From: Reticulitermes lucifugus
Taxonomy: Eukaryota > Arthropoda > Insecta > Blattodea > Rhinotermitidae
Direction: 5' to 3'
Length of the DNA: 52,586 nt
NCBI GenBank assembly: GCA_026260175.1
Contig: JAKCWW010001718.1
Span: 15,021-67,606, forward strand
The notes beneath the pieces were generated by a model. That model was not told the origin of the DNA. It saw only the letters and a list, made by a program, of their open reading frames with translations, and did no database searches. Of the stretch, positions 35,155 to 46,423 are shown piece by piece (position 1 is the stretch's first letter; every line of letters begins with the position of its first letter). The position numbers and the translations under genes were made by a program.

Positions 35155-35300
35155 AGTATTAAAATTAATTGTAAAGAAAAATAGTTTACATGGACTGGAG
35201 TAATCCGGCTCAAGATTGTCTCCAGTGGCTGGCTAGTGCAACATGGTAATGGAACTTTTGGTTCCATAAAATGCTGGGAATATCAAAAATGTCCGAGCAA
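35155..35300 (+). mobile_element. Non-LTR 3'-end relic
   Basis: Reading gives NPAQDCLQWLASATW and then FHKMLGISKMSEQ, matching the 'LAQDR.QW.A.V...MNLRVP' end and 3' UTR of the same retroelement family as 37020-37250 and 45480-45890. Confidence 0.6.
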
Positions 35301-35957
35301 GCTAATACTTTCTTAAGGAGGACACTGCCCCTTAGAGTTAGTCATTTAGATTTGGACACATTTATTTATGCTTTATTACTGGTTTATTTTGCATTATTTT
35401 TAATAGTTCAGATTATGTAGCATTGATGTGTAAGAGATTGAAAAACAACACAGAGAGGTGTGCAAACTATATATTCATAGATGCATGATTTTTTATTCTG
35501 GTGTGTGGTATGTTGTTAATCAGTATGAGACTGATATTTCATGAAGTTTAAGCCTCAAACCAATCTGGAAGTTACTCAAAATCTGATATTTCTTTTTTCT
35601 TTTCTTCTTCTTCTCCCTTCTTCAGGAATGTTCCAGCTTCAGTATATTGTTATTATTTACTTAGAATAGTGCTTTTATTTGTAGTGTTATATTTTTTGTC
35701 TTTTCCATGGTCAGAGAAAGACTGAAAAAATATAATGTTACAAATTGACATTTATACCCGATTCCAGGGTGTAGAACACATACTTCTCCTCCATGACCTG
35801 CAATAGAAAAAATGAAGTATAACAGAATCAGTGCTCCACTGGAATTAAATTGCAGTATCTTATGTATTTCAAACATGGGCTGTGTGTTGGTATGGAATAA
35901 TGTAATAATGATGAACATGGGGACTTTATTTTACTTTCAGTCTTCATTTATTTCCAG

Positions 35958-36046
35958 CCTCAGGTGTTTACACTTACCAGTCTTAATGGCGTCCGGCGGA
36001 GACAAGATCTGGGACAAACAGGTGTTGAAGACATGATTCAGCTATC
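35958..36046 (+). CDS. Myo15: Myo15 exon 3: end of N-terminal region, entry to motor
   Basis: Ends at GTATGT (36047), phase 2. It encodes VFTLTSLNGVRRRQDLGQTG then VEDMIQLS, the conserved 'VEDM..L' lead-in to myosin motors. Two in-frame acceptors are possible: TTTCCAG, giving a start at 35958, or CCTCAG, giving 35964. They differ by two residues (PQ). Both accept a phase-0 donor, as found at the ends of exons 1A, 1B and 2. Confidence 0.88.
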
Positions 36047-37726
36047 GTATGTACCTTCTGATTCCTAGAATTTTAAGCAAGTAAATTATGACATGATGTA
36101 AGAAAGATTATTTTTAATTTATTTTAGAATTGTTAACATGAAGTTTTGAAGATGTTTAAATGAATATTTATTCAAATAAAGTACATATTCTTTGAGATTT
36201 AAGGTTCTGTTGGCAGTGAATATTAAGACTACGGTGGTCTTGGATGGGTTACTGTTTACTTTGGTAGACTTTTGTACCATAAAGGTGGAAACAGTAGGTT
36301 CTTGCAAAATCTGCTAAACTACAATGGATTTAACTAATTTAGGATCAGTTTAGTTGTGGGCTGTTGTGAACACATTACAGTATATAACAGTAGAATAATA
36401 ATAATTATTGAAACTTTGGGTTGCATAGGACATAGGATTAGCTTTTCAATAAGATCTCCTCCATATAATTAGTTACTTAATTAGTTAATGACTGTAAAAT
36501 TCAATCTGTCAAATTACACAGTGTTAGATCCCAGCAGACCATAATCTTCACATATTTTATGTTCATGTTATTTAATACAGGTACTGCTAATTTGATGTAG
36601 ATTTACTTAAGATATTGACAAATTCTATATCCCATGGTACTACCTGTACCCTTTGTGGATCAGCTGAATGTGAATAAATCAATCAATCAATCAAACGTTT
36701 ATGTATGAGTATTTACTAAATTAGGAAGAAGTTACGAAATAGTCTGTGCTTCTTATATATGTGTGAACTGTCTTGAGATTTCTTTGTCTGTTTGTTGCTG
36801 GTGTATATTATTTCATTTTTTTGTGATAACGGGATCAAAATGACTACTCAGGGATACCATCCATGAGTTTTAAGTAATGTAACAGTGTAAGTGTTTTAAG
36901 GTATAAACTTGAAAGTATAGTGTTTGGGTTGAAGATCAAAATCAAGTGAACATTCTGCAAGTGCAGTTGTAACTAAAAAGATTTGAAAATTAAAAAATTT
37001 TGGAGAAAAACTATTGTACTTAGTACGCTTGGGTGAGACAATAAATATATACAAAATTTTAATAGGAAATCTGGAGGTCAGAGACTAGTTGGGACACGAG
37101 GGTGTAGATAGGAGGATAATATTGAAACGGGTATTAAAGAAAAAATGTGTTAGGATGTGGACTGGATGCAGTTGGTTTAGGATAGAGTCTAGTAGTAGTC
37201 TATTTTGAAAGCATTAGTAAAACGTTTGCTTCCAAGAGAGGTGAGATAAACTTTTCAATAAGTTCTTTGCTCCATATAAGTAGTTAGTCAATTAGATAAC
37301 CGACTTCTGAAGTATGATCATAAAAAAATAAAGTGAATTAAGATATTTTCCCTTGGAATTCATCATATTATCTGTAATGCAGGTTTGTGGAAGAACATGT
37401 TTCATTTAAGAAAGTAGTATTTTTTTGGCATGTGTAGTAAATTAAGTGTCAGGTACTTGTCTGTGTATTGCATATACCGGCACATTAGGTTTGTATTAAT
37501 TTTTGACTACAGTTATTGAGAAATTTTAGAATTTTACTGGAATTTTCACATTTTATGGATCTGTTTATCTTTCATTTATGTTCTCAATATGTATGTTTGT
37601 AGTGTTCTGTAGTTCTTGATCAGCAGAACGTGATAAATCGAGAAAGAGAAACATATTCAGTGCCCAGCAGGTACTCTTTATTCAGTGTGATTTTACAATT
37701 GTGTTTCTGTTATTGTGTTCCCACAG
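36047..37726 (+). other. Myo15 intron
   Basis: 1.7 kb GT-AG intron with a short (ATCA)n run near 36675-36693 and a non-LTR relic at 37020-37250. Nothing else recognised. Confidence 0.8.
37020..37250 (+). mobile_element. Non-LTR ORF2 tail relic
   Basis: ETINIYKILIGNLEVRD, then DRRIILKRVLKKKCVRMWTG, then CSWFRIESSSS reproduce the tail order 'YKILVGKPEGKR...RRWEDNI...L.E.G...VDWI.LAQDR'. Stops throughout. Confidence 0.7.
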
Positions 37727-37790
37727 GGATCTGAATGAGGCATCTCTTCTATGGAATCTGAAAATTCGTTATGACAAGGAGCTCATCTAT
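37727..37790 (+). CDS. Myo15: Myo15 exon 4: motor
   Basis: 64 bp; acceptor CCCACAG, donor GTAAGT. It completes a split Ser codon and reads DLNEASLLWNLKIRYDKELI Y, the start of the motor core ('DLNE..LL.NL..RY...LIYTY'). Confidence 0.95.
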
Positions 37791-37920
37791 GTAAGTTTAC
37801 TGATTTATGAAGTAATTTAATAGTTTATTGAATGTGTTTTTGTTTGTTGTAGTTAGTATTATGCATGCCATGCAAGGAAAACTGAATTTGGATGATAATC
37901 CCGTTGTCATTGTATTACAG

Positions 37921-38030
37921 ACCTACACGGGAAGCATCCTTGTTGCTGTGAATCCATACAAGATGTTTGACATCTATGGGCTGGATATGGTGAAGAAATA
38001 TGAAGGTCAAATTCTTGGAACTTTACCACC
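37921..38030 (+). CDS. Myo15: Myo15 exon 5: motor, NPYK segment
   Basis: 110 bp; acceptor ATTACAG, donor GTAAGT. Reads [20 protein letters not shown], the invariant myosin '[13 protein letters not shown]' block, and ends in a split Pro codon. The intron before it is only 130 bp. Confidence 0.96.
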
Positions 38031-39272
38031 GTAAGTAATTCTTCCATTGGAATATTAAATTCAGGTGTAATATTCATATTAAATAAAACACTGATTTATT
38101 TTATTAAATTTACATACCAGTTTACTCATTTCTTGGGTATGTTGGGTCAGGCGCATGGCCAGTAATGTGGTCTAGTTCTCAAGAATGTGTCTTGCCCCTA
38201 AAATTTTGTATTATATCTGACACTGTTTCCCTTGGCTATTCATGGATGATAGGGTGGTAGCTCTTTGGTGTAATGTAACTAGCTTGAGGCAGGTGTTTCC
38301 TATAGATTCATGGGTGTTTTGCATTTTTAGTCTTTAATTTCCAAGAAAATTGGGGACAAAAGGCCATATTTCAAATTTAAATGCCCACTGAACATATAGT
38401 GGCATGCCCTTTATTTGGCCATACAAGGGGTTAAATGTTATTTCCTTGTGTAGTCCTTCTGAGGGCTTTATAACTGACAGAATTCTCATAAGTGTGTTTG
38501 TGAGCAGGCAGTGTCCCTTTTCACCAGCTCATTCATTGGCTTATTTAAGAGAAATATATCTTAATATACAGACTTAAGTTTATGCCTCAAAAACCAATTA
38601 GATTTACCAGCAGTCACATAACTGAAGGAAACCAGCCCTGGGGCCCACCCATCCTCGAAATCAATGGGTACTGGGTGTTTTCTTGCCAGGGGTAAAAGCG
38701 GAGAGTGCATGAACCTAAGTGTTCTCCTCCATATAGTGCGGAAGTTAAAAATGAATGAAGCTATGCCCCAAGTTTTCCCACATGCCTTCGTGGTGTGCAC
38801 AGTGACAAATTTATCATTGCCTTTACCTTTTATGTCACTGAAGAAATGTTAAAAAAATTTACTTTGAAATGACATATTGCAATATTATATGACCTCTTTA
38901 CACCATGTACCCCTTAACATTATAATTGCTGTCATACATGCACTTTTACCACAGATTTGAAACTTTCACAGATCCAGGTGTTGCAGTCAAATTAGGATTC
39001 TCATTTGTCAATTTGAAGCTGCAGAATTAGGATCAGATTACATTTTTCTTTAATTTTGGAGGCAGATATGTCAGACACTCATTGATTCCTCTTGTAGGAT
39101 ATTAACATAAATAATCTGAAAGCAACATTCATTCAGAGAACTTTGTGAACTATACAGGAATAAATCATTAACTCTTATTCTCTACATTGTACCAACATTT
39201 AGGTTTTACAAGTCATTTCTCTGTGAATTACCACTGTACATGCTAAAATAACTTGTTTAAATTATGTTACAG
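38031..39272 (+). other. Myo15 intron
   Basis: 1.2 kb GT-AG intron with a diverged plus-strand SINE-A at 38625-38835; otherwise featureless. Confidence 0.8.
38625..38835 (+). mobile_element. SINE-A copy 11, plus strand, headless
   Basis: TGGGGCCCACCCATCCTCG, AATCAATGGGTACTGGGTG, GGGGTAAAAGCGG, CCACATGCCTTCGTGGTGTG and CCTTTACCTTTTATG match the reverse complement of the family body; the tRNA head is not recognisable. Confidence 0.65.
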
Positions 39273-39557
39273 GCATCTTTTTGCTATAGGATCCTCAGCA
39301 TATGGTCACATGTCAAAGGAAGGTTCATCACCTGAAAGTCAGGTTGTGGTGATCTCTGGAGAAAGTGGCTCAGGGAAGACGGAGTCAACAAAGCTAGTGA
39401 TGCAGTATTTGGCAGCAGTAAACAAATCACCTTCGAACCTAATCACTGAACAGATACTTGAAGCATCTCCTCTATTGGAAAGTTTTGGTAATGCTAAGAC
39501 TGTTCGCAATGATAATTCATCTCGATTTGGGAAATACCTGGAAGTGCACTTTAAAGA
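39273..39557 (+). CDS. Myo15: Myo15 exon 6: motor P-loop and switch I
   Basis: 285 bp; acceptor GTTACAG, donor GTAAGT. Carries the ATP-binding P-loop GESGSGKT (from 39358; about residue 548 of the isoform starting at 2245) and switch [10 protein letters not shown] (39508-39534), both intact. Also [18 protein letters not shown], typical of motors. Confidence 0.97.
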
Positions 39558-40403
39558 GTAAGTAAATGTTGTGTGCAAGAAAATACTTACGTTGAATTTT
39601 GTATAAAAGATTGTTCATGTAACTGAAAATATTTTCCAAACATGCTCAATTCCTAAGAAGAATGTGATTACACTTGTGAAAATTTCTTTGGGCTCTTATC
39701 TTATAGTTGTTTATGGCATATTCCCTCCCTATCACTCCTCTTAAAATTAAAAATGTTAGTGTGTCTGACAAACTACCATTAGTTTTATTTCTCTAACATA
39801 TAATATAAATCAGAAGTATTTCCTTGTAACAATTATAAGGGATGTTGAATGAGTAAGATTTCTTAGGTCATGCAAATTAAATGAGAGGTCATTGCAGTGA
39901 TAAATGCAACTCATTTATTCCACTGAAGTATAATTTTTTAACACAATCTTAAAGCACATTGATACAACACTTGAGAGGCCATTGATTCTACAGTGGCAAA
40001 GTGGAAATGGCTGTTTGTGAATACAAGAGCTCTCTTTCTGCTGCAAGAGAATTTTTGTACTGAAACATAATGATACTTCAGTGCAATAAGCGAGTTATGT
40101 TTAATGTAATAGTTCTAATTTCATTATTATGACTTGAGAAACCTTACCTATTGAACATTTGCTCTACATGTATTATAGTGGAAGTTAAGCGTATGATGAA
40201 AATTGTAACTGCATGTGGTATTGGATGGCAACTTTACAGCATTCGATTGAAGATCAATTTGACATCAAAGGTTTATGGTTCCATAATACCTTAGATGTTT
40301 GCGTACAATTTTATAATTACTGATGCATTGTATCACCATACATAAAAGACTTAAGTTTTAAAATATTTTATTTTACTTGCAATTTTATTTTGTTCTTGCA
40401 TAG
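39558..40403 (+). other. Myo15 intron
   Basis: 846-bp GT-AG intron; no repeat or gene recognised. Confidence 0.8.
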
Positions 40404-40581
40404 CGGTGTTATAATTGGTGCCAAGATCACCGAATACCTTCTAGAAAAATCACGTATTGTGACTCAAGCTCCAGATGAACGGAACTATCATGTTTTCTAT
40501 GAAATGCTACAAGGGCTTACTTCTGAAGCTAAGGGAAAGTATGGTTTATTGTCAGCCGATAAGTACTTCTACCTCAACCAG
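40404..40581 (+). CDS. Myo15: Myo15 exon 7: motor
   Basis: 178 bp; acceptor GCATAG, donor GTATGT, ends phase 0. Contains [28 protein letters not shown], the conserved myosin 'YLLEKSR...ERN(Y/F)H(I/V)FY' block, and ends YFYLNQ, leading into GGNCEI in the next exon. Confidence 0.96.
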
Positions 40582-41731
40582 GTATGTCAAGAGACTTGTT
40601 ATGCTATAGTCAGGGTTTGAACCTTAGGCAGTACTTAATAAAAGGTGATAAGAAGTGGTGTAATGAAATCGGTGTGATTGTCTTGTTTTAGTCAGAATGT
40701 GATTTTGCGATGAATAGCATATTTATCTGCACATTTACTCCATTCTTTGTATATATTTTTTTAACTGAAGCACAGGTAGGCCAGCACCACCAATACCCAT
40801 TGAATATGAGTAGGACGGGTGCCAGGGCTGGTTTGCATGGTTTGGAGAAGAGAAAAATCTCTTGCCTGTACTGGGAATCAGACCACGATTCCTCAGCTGT
40901 TGAATCCTTAGCCTAGTTGCTATCCTGACTACAATATCATGGCTTCCTTAAGAGGCCTAACAATAATGTATTGTGTTCTGATGATGGCAATTGTAAATTT
41001 TGAATGCTTGAAACTTGTAAGACTTGAGGTACTGATTGTAGTGACTATGATGCATACTGTTGTGATGCTGTATATTTCACTTTAACTCTACCAGCTTTTT
41101 GGAAACGCTTTACTGCTGCACTCAGAATTTGAAAAGCTGTTCAGTAAAGGGGAAACAGCATATTTTTCAAGTTTCACATGAACTTGATTATAGTAAAGAA
41201 ATGAGAGACGTGCTTATCCATAAAAACTGGAGGGCTGTAGCCCCTGTGCCCTAAGTGATATAGAAGAAGCTGCAATATTTCTCTTTTAGTTCAGGATGTA
41301 AATGTGGGCAATGACATTTATAGTGCATTGCATTTCCCTCTTAGCTCTGGTATGCTACATGATTGTTGTTGACATGCATTTAATGTTTTATTGAATAAAA
41401 ATTTGTTGCAGCTTATCTGAGAGCATTTGTTTTTGTGTACAAATGTGATGTGGGGTAAAACATGGACGTTTTAAATTGCCATACGTAGACAATAAACTGT
41501 CTGATATTTGTCAATTTTTATGTTGCCATGTTAAACATTTTTTACAATGCAGTTTTGTGAGGTTTAAAAGTTGACTTGGTGTTTCATGTCAGTGCACTGA
41601 GTACATCTAATTGTGGTCATTACTACGTCATTTTGTAGCCAGAAGTTGTTTGAATTTTTGGATACATTCCAATAAGTTATATTGCAAGATATTTGTAATA
41701 ATTTTTACACAACAAAAAATTGATGTTACAG
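40582..41731 (+). other. Myo15 intron
   Basis: 1.15 kb GT-AG intron with a minus-strand SINE-A fragment at 40770-40947; otherwise nothing recognised. Confidence 0.8.
40770..40947 (-). mobile_element. SINE-A copy 12, head half
   Basis: ACCCATTGAATATGAGTAGG, GCCAGGGCTGGTTTGCATGG, GGAGAAGAGAAAAATCTCTT, CACGATTCCTCAGCTG and TTAGCCTAGTTGCTATCCTG. The body is truncated. Confidence 0.8.
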
Positions 41732-41855
41732 GGTGGAAATTGTGAAATTGATGGAAAATTTGATGGAGAGGACTTCCAGTCTTTGCTGTCTGCTATGCAG
41801 GTTCTTGGCTTTACCTCTGATGAACAGGACACTATCTTTCGGATTCTTGCTTCAG
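41732..41855 (+). CDS. Myo15: Myo15 exon 8: motor
   Basis: 124 bp; acceptor GTTACAG, donor GTAAAT. Begins GGNCEIDGKFDGEDF and continues AMQVLGFTSDEQDTIFRILA S, closely the class XV pattern (GGNCEI.GK.D..DF, VLGFS.EDQD.IFRILAS). Confidence 0.95.
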
Positions 41856-42401
41856 GTAAATAAACATAAATTCGAATGGATTATGGCCACAACATAATAG
41901 TTAATTCTGTTTACAGCCAAGTGAACATTTCATTTGTGCATCATTACAAAATTTTGGCAAAAGAACAATGGATAAACCAGTAATTCTGCTGAAGACCTGA
42001 ATCAACATACTTAAAAAACAGTTATGAATTTTAACATATTTCTAGTCAAATTTTACACTATACTTTCATATTTAAAACCCCTTTTTATATTAAACTATTG
42101 CATTTAGTATATTTGATCTCAGTTATTAGACATTCTTGTTGCTCTTTGCTGTGTTTTGTATGTTATAATACATTTTTTGCAGTCTGCAAAACATTTACTG
42201 ACATTTCTTTGTACAGTACAAGCTTTGTAAGCACTAGGTGACAAGTGCATTGTTTGAACACAACATGTGCAACTATCACTATTAGCTCTGTTTAATTTGA
42301 GAATTTGAAGTTGATTTATAAAGGAAGCAGATGGACATTGAATTTAAGAATAGTCAGCATTGTTTTTTACTGTATCTTCCAATTCCTCCTTAATTTTCCA
42401 G
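41856..42401 (+). other. Myo15 intron
   Basis: 546-bp GT-AG intron; nothing recognised. Confidence 0.8.
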
Positions 42402-42556
42402 TGCTTCATCTGGGAAATGTATACTTCCATCGAAAACAACTGAAACATGGACAGGAGGGAGTGGAGATTGGTTCAGATGCGGAGATCCGCTGGACTGGTC
42501 ATCTGCTGCATCTCAGCCCAGATGGCATTAAGAGAGCTCTTACAACAAAAACAACA
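42402..42556 (+). CDS. Myo15: Myo15 exon 9: motor
   Basis: 155 bp; acceptor TTTTCCAG, donor GTAAGT, ends phase 0. Opens with VLHLGNVYF (the motor's LHLGN motif in its class XV form) and ends in LTTKTT, the conserved stretch before the TEDS-site loop. Confidence 0.95.
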
Positions 42557-43220
42557 GTAAGTTAAGTGCCGTGACATAATATTCCACTAGCACCTGCAAC
42601 TGATACAACAATAAAAAATGAATGGTTATTCATGTTTTGTTGATGATGTCATGTCATATGCTGAAATCATGTTTTTTAGGAAAATTAAGATTCAAATTTG
42701 TTGTATTTCTGTTTCTAGGAGGTTTTAATATTAGTTTTCTGGGATGTGGTGCTGTGCCACAGAGTGCTTGGCATTTTTTGTTTGGAGACAACGTATTGAT
42801 CTCCTCTTTGGGGGTTGAAATGTCTGTGAAGAATCTTCTTTGTTCATGGGCATCTTGACCCTTGAATATAAGACTTCAAACATCAGGCACCAATCACCCA
42901 GTGACGCAGTGGAAGATCCCAGAAGAATTGGTACCTCAACTGCATTGCTGTGAAAACCTAAAAACTTGCACAGGTTTTAATATACTGTGTTTATTCCTCC
43001 TGGTTGAATGTTTGCTTCTGCAGAACATAATTAGTCAGTCATGAACAAATGAAATGCAGCTCACATATAGATGATCACACACTGTAAGCAGAGATTGTCA
43101 TGAGATTTTAGGGCCATATAAATGTTTATAACTGGACCATGTCAAGAGATTTTAACTGGTCAATTGGGTGTTGTAATAGATAGGTTACATTAATGTACTG
43201 TGGTGTTCGTCATGTTACAG
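42557..43220 (+). other. Myo15 intron
   Basis: 664-bp GT-AG intron; nothing recognised beyond chance ORFs. Confidence 0.8.
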
Positions 43221-43415
43221 GAGGCTCGAAATGAACGAGTAGTAACACCATTGAGCATTGATCAGGCTCTAGATGCACGCGATGCTTTTGCTAAGGCATT
43301 GTATAATGCTCTGTTTTCATGGTTGGTATCTCGCATTAACCAAATTGTGTACAAGGGAACAAAACGTACTGCGGCCATTTCGATATTGGATATATTTGGT
43401 TTTGAGGATTTTAAG
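43221..43415 (+). CDS. Myo15: Myo15 exon 10: motor, TEDS residue and switch II
   Basis: 195 bp, 65 codons in phase 0; acceptor GTTACAG, donor GTACGT. Contains ERVVTPLSIDQALDARDAFA K with Glu at the TEDS position, and switch II DIFGFED (43389-43409). Confidence 0.96.
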
Positions 43416-43906
43416 GTACGTCAATATGCTGTTGTAAAGAAGTGTTTTATTCTAACTAAACCAATCACATGTTCATTAAACACAACGTTATATTTGAAAG
43501 TCTGGAAATTAGCTATGTATACATGTTTGGTTTATGATGAAGCCAATCATCAGCCTGCATATAGGAATTAAAAGGTAAAATTTACAACTGTAATTACCGA
43601 TTATTCAGCTTGAGATCCAAGTTTTGTAACACAAACTAATAATGTCTTATATCAGGCTATAACCAAGTCTTTTCCTAATATATGAAGTTTATGGCTTAAA
43701 ATTGTAGCTGTATATATAAAGTGTAATACCATAAAATATTGTCTGCTGTTTCAATTCACTTTTTACTGTGAGACTTACAAAACGAGACCAACGTTGTAAA
43801 AGATTTAAATAATATTTGGATGTTTTCATGAGGATAGCTGTGTGAAAGTTAATGATTTAGTTGTCACCATCTATGAAGCAGAATATAGCTATGTTACTTT
43901 TTGCAG
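43416..43906 (+). other. Myo15 intron
   Basis: 491-bp GT-AG intron. The exon frame stays open to 43571 into the intron, but the downstream exon restores typical motor sequence, so this is read as intron. Confidence 0.8.
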
Positions 43907-44041
43907 GAAAACAGCTTTGAGCAACTTTGTATAAATTATGCTAATGAAAATCTCCAATTCTACTTCAACAAACATATTTTTAAGTTGGAGCAGCAGGAGT
44001 ATGCCAAGGAGAAAATTGAATGGCAAACCATTAGCTATATA
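43907..44041 (+). CDS. Myo15: Myo15 exon 11: motor relay helix
   Basis: 135 bp, 45 codons in phase 0; acceptor TTTGCAG, donor GTAAGT. Reads [20 protein letters not shown], the strongly conserved relay helix start (NSFEQLCIN(Y/F)ANE.LQ), then KLEQQEY. Confidence 0.97.
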
Positions 44042-44731
44042 GTAAGTACTCTTAATTATTGTATAATTTAGACTAGCAGTAGGTGCCTTGAACAGTTCAT
44101 AGTCCATTCTTGCGTCACGAACTTTCCAGTGTACTGTATATGTATTTTCATTAGTCGAGACATGTCGTATGTCATCAACATAGTAACATAGCATGTTTAT
44201 CTTCAAGGGTCTTGAGGTCTCAGAAGATGAAGGCACTGTCTTCGTTCAAAATTTTATCATATCACAGAAAAACAAATTTAAAACCTCAAGACTGGCAAAA
44301 TAAGAGTATGTTTTAAAATTGACCAAAGAGTTGCAATGTGTAGCATTCCAGCATGCTTACTTTTACCTAGATAAGCTGTTAAAAAGCTTGTCAGTTTTGT
44401 GAAAGTCAACATTTTGAATGGTTCTGAACTGAAACCATTAGTTTCCTATTGGTTTGGTTGTTTAACTGAAAGGCGTGTATTGGTCCGTGGTAGTGTGTGA
44501 AGTGGGGTTCTGTTTGATGCAGAAAGAGTTAAGATCTCTTCATATTTCATTGTTAGCAGTTTTTATTATATAAGTTGTACATCTGTTTTGTCTGACTAGA
44601 TAGCATATGTGAAGCCGTGAATATTCAGTCTGTCAGACTCATGATTATATGTTCAGAAACTGAGGTACATCTCTGTGCCTAACAAAATGCTGTGCTGATG
44701 TACAGTCTGAAATTCTGTTACTGCTTTGCAG
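44042..44731 (+). other. Myo15 intron
   Basis: 690-bp GT-AG intron; no repeat or gene recognised. Confidence 0.8.
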
Positions 44732-45019
44732 GATAATCTTCCGGTGATCCATCTGATTGCCAAGAAGCCTGTGGGTATTCTCCACCTGTTAGATGATGAA
44801 TCCAACTTCCCCAAAGCAACAGATCTGTCATTCCTTGAGAAGTGTCATTATAACCATGCACTGGATGAACTGTATTCTAGACCTCGCATGTCCAGCATGG
44901 AGTTTGCTGTCAGGCACTATGCAGGACAGGTGTGGTACAGTGTTGACAGCTTTCTAGACAAGAACAGGGACACCCTGAGGCAAGATGTTGTTGACTTGCT
45001 TATAAGCAGTAAAATTCAG
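44732..45019 (+). CDS. Myo15: Myo15 exon 12: motor lower 50-kDa region
   Basis: 288 bp, 96 codons in phase 0; acceptor TTTGCAG, donor GTTGGT, weaker than the others. Contains GILHLLDDESNFPKATDLSF and FAVRHYAGQVWYSVDSFLDK, matching the actin-binding lower domain. If the donor is missed, the frame stays open 62 more codons through a SINE-A to a stop at 45206-45208. Confidence 0.95.
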
Positions 45020-45069
45020 GTTGGTAATAACTTTAATGTACTTTTATATATACTGTGTTTACATTTAGT

Positions 45070-45362
45070 TGTGGGAGCCAGAATAGTGACCAGGCTATGG
45101 GCTGGGCATCCAAGGAAGTGTGGTTCGAATCCCAGTAGGGCAAAAGATTTTTCTCTTCTCCGAAACATTCAAACTGGCTCTGGAACTCACCCAGCCTTCT
45201 GTTCATAGGGTACCAGTGGTTCTTCCTTTAGGTGTAAAGTGGCTGGTGCATGACACTGACCACTCGCCACAAAGTGCTAAATTCAAGAGTGGAGCTTTAC
45301 ATGCACTCCTCCATAGCCTTCATGGCAAGCACAGGAGCGACGTTTACATTTCGTTTGAGTAC
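45070..45362 (+). mobile_element. SINE-A copy 13, near full length, plus strand
   Basis: Head GGGAGCCAGAATAGTGACCA, intact B box GGTTCGAATCCC, TTTTTCTCTTCTCCGAAAC, then GGGTACCAGTGGTTC, TAAAGTGGCTGGTGCATGAC, and GTGGAGCTTTACATGCACTC. It starts about 50 bp after the exon donor at 45020. Confidence 0.88.
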
Positions 45363-45479
45363 ATGAAGTCATATGGGTCAAGGGTGGCATTGAGTTGACT
45401 ACAAATTATACTGCCTATTTGTTTTGTGTGAGCGTGAAGCTTATTTTTGCCCCATAAGTGAAGACTTCTGATTGAAGGT

Positions 45480-45890
45480 GTTTCAAAGCAAAGAGGTGAT
45501 GGAAATATTTGGACCTAAGAAGGAGGTAGTAGAAGGAGGATAATGATAATTTATTAATGTGCATTTTTTTGCCAAATGCTATTAGAATGATCAAATAAAA
45601 AAGGATGAGACTTGGAGGAGGGTGGGACATGTAGGATCATGTGAACAGTGAGAAATATATACAGATTTTAGTAAGAAAATATAAAGAGCAGATACCACTT
45701 ATGGAACCTAGTCATAGATGGAAATAGATATTAAAATGAATCTTAAAGAAATGTGGTGTGAGAGTATGGACTGCATTTGTCTGGCTTAGGACAGGGCCAA
45801 GTGGCAGGCTGTTGTGAACATGGTCATAGACCTTCAGGTTCCCTAAAAGATGGGGTATTTCTTAACTAGCTGAGCAACTATTAGATTGTC
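45480..45890 (+). mobile_element. Non-LTR ORF2 C-terminal relic
   Basis: FQSKEVMEIFGPKKEVVEGG (compare 'MKIFGPKRDEVTG'), then a GGTCRIM block, NSEKYIQILVRKYKEQIPL, and VWTAFVWLRTGPSGRLL followed by FPKRWGIS. Parts in the normal order, with stops and frameshifts and a possible insertion of T-rich sequence near 45540. Confidence 0.75.
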
Positions 45891-46251
45891 AAGAAGGACT
45901 CTGCTGTGATGAGTTAGTAATACATGCTTGAACTACAGTCAGTGAGCCTTTTCTACTGAGATGGAAGGTGAATTAGATACATTTAAATCTGAGTTTTTAT
46001 GGACCAAAGAGCAGCCCCATTACTATGAATTTATGAGACACTCAAATACTTTATCTTCATTGTTTCTAGTTCAGTTTTTATTGCACCCTTTAGACTTATG
46101 CTGGCAGGTTTTTATGGCATTCCTCTGTGCTTGCTGATGTAGTACGATAGAGTTGCTTTGCGGTATATATGACCAGTACAGTACTGTTTTAGGGATTTGC
46201 TCTGTAAGGAGCAAAACTCAACAGAATCATTGGACACAATTTTCAAAAATA

Positions 46252-46423
46252 CAGTAGAACCCTGTTAAGTCTTTCAAGGGACCAGAGGAGTAGGGACTCC
46301 TTAAGCGGGAAGACTTATTAAGAGGGAAGCTTATTAAAAGCAATAGGATTTCGGGACTTCAAAAGTCAGACTTCTTACGGGGGAAAACTTCTTATGTGGG
46401 GACTTCTTATCCGGGTTCTACTG
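46252..46423. mobile_element. 172-bp pogo/Tigger-like MITE with TA target duplication
   Basis: Ends CAGTAGAACCCTGTTAAG and (reverse complement) CAGTAGAACCCGGATAAG form terminal inverted repeats beginning CAGT. They are flanked by TA at 46250-46251 and 46424-46425. This end type is characteristic of pogo/Tigger elements of the Tc1-mariner superfamily. No transposase; internal repeats of the 'ACTTCTTA' type. Confidence 0.88.

Larger units (their letters stand above)
26227..35957 (+). other. Right part of 28-kb Myo15 intron
   Basis: Contains a foldback element, dispersed repeat C, SINE-B copies, SINE-A copies and non-LTR relics, listed separately. No feature is recognised in 26965-27780, 28610-29315, 29605-31880, 33280-35150 and 35300-35950, apart from purine-rich simple sequence (29935-29990) and G runs (30023-30033). 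No second copy of the GDLVWF-type exon was found for isoform B. Confidence 0.65.

Noticed and set aside
34830-35156. 108-codon plus-strand ORF
   Set aside because: No family resemblance; ends next to a non-LTR relic.
45075-45140. tRNA gene around GGTTCGAATCCC
   Set aside because: Same reason: it is the head of a SINE-A copy with the usual body following.
44732-45398. Longer exon continuing past 45019
   Set aside because: The extra residues are SINE-encoded and do not resemble myosin, while the next exon at 46884 continues the motor in phase 0.
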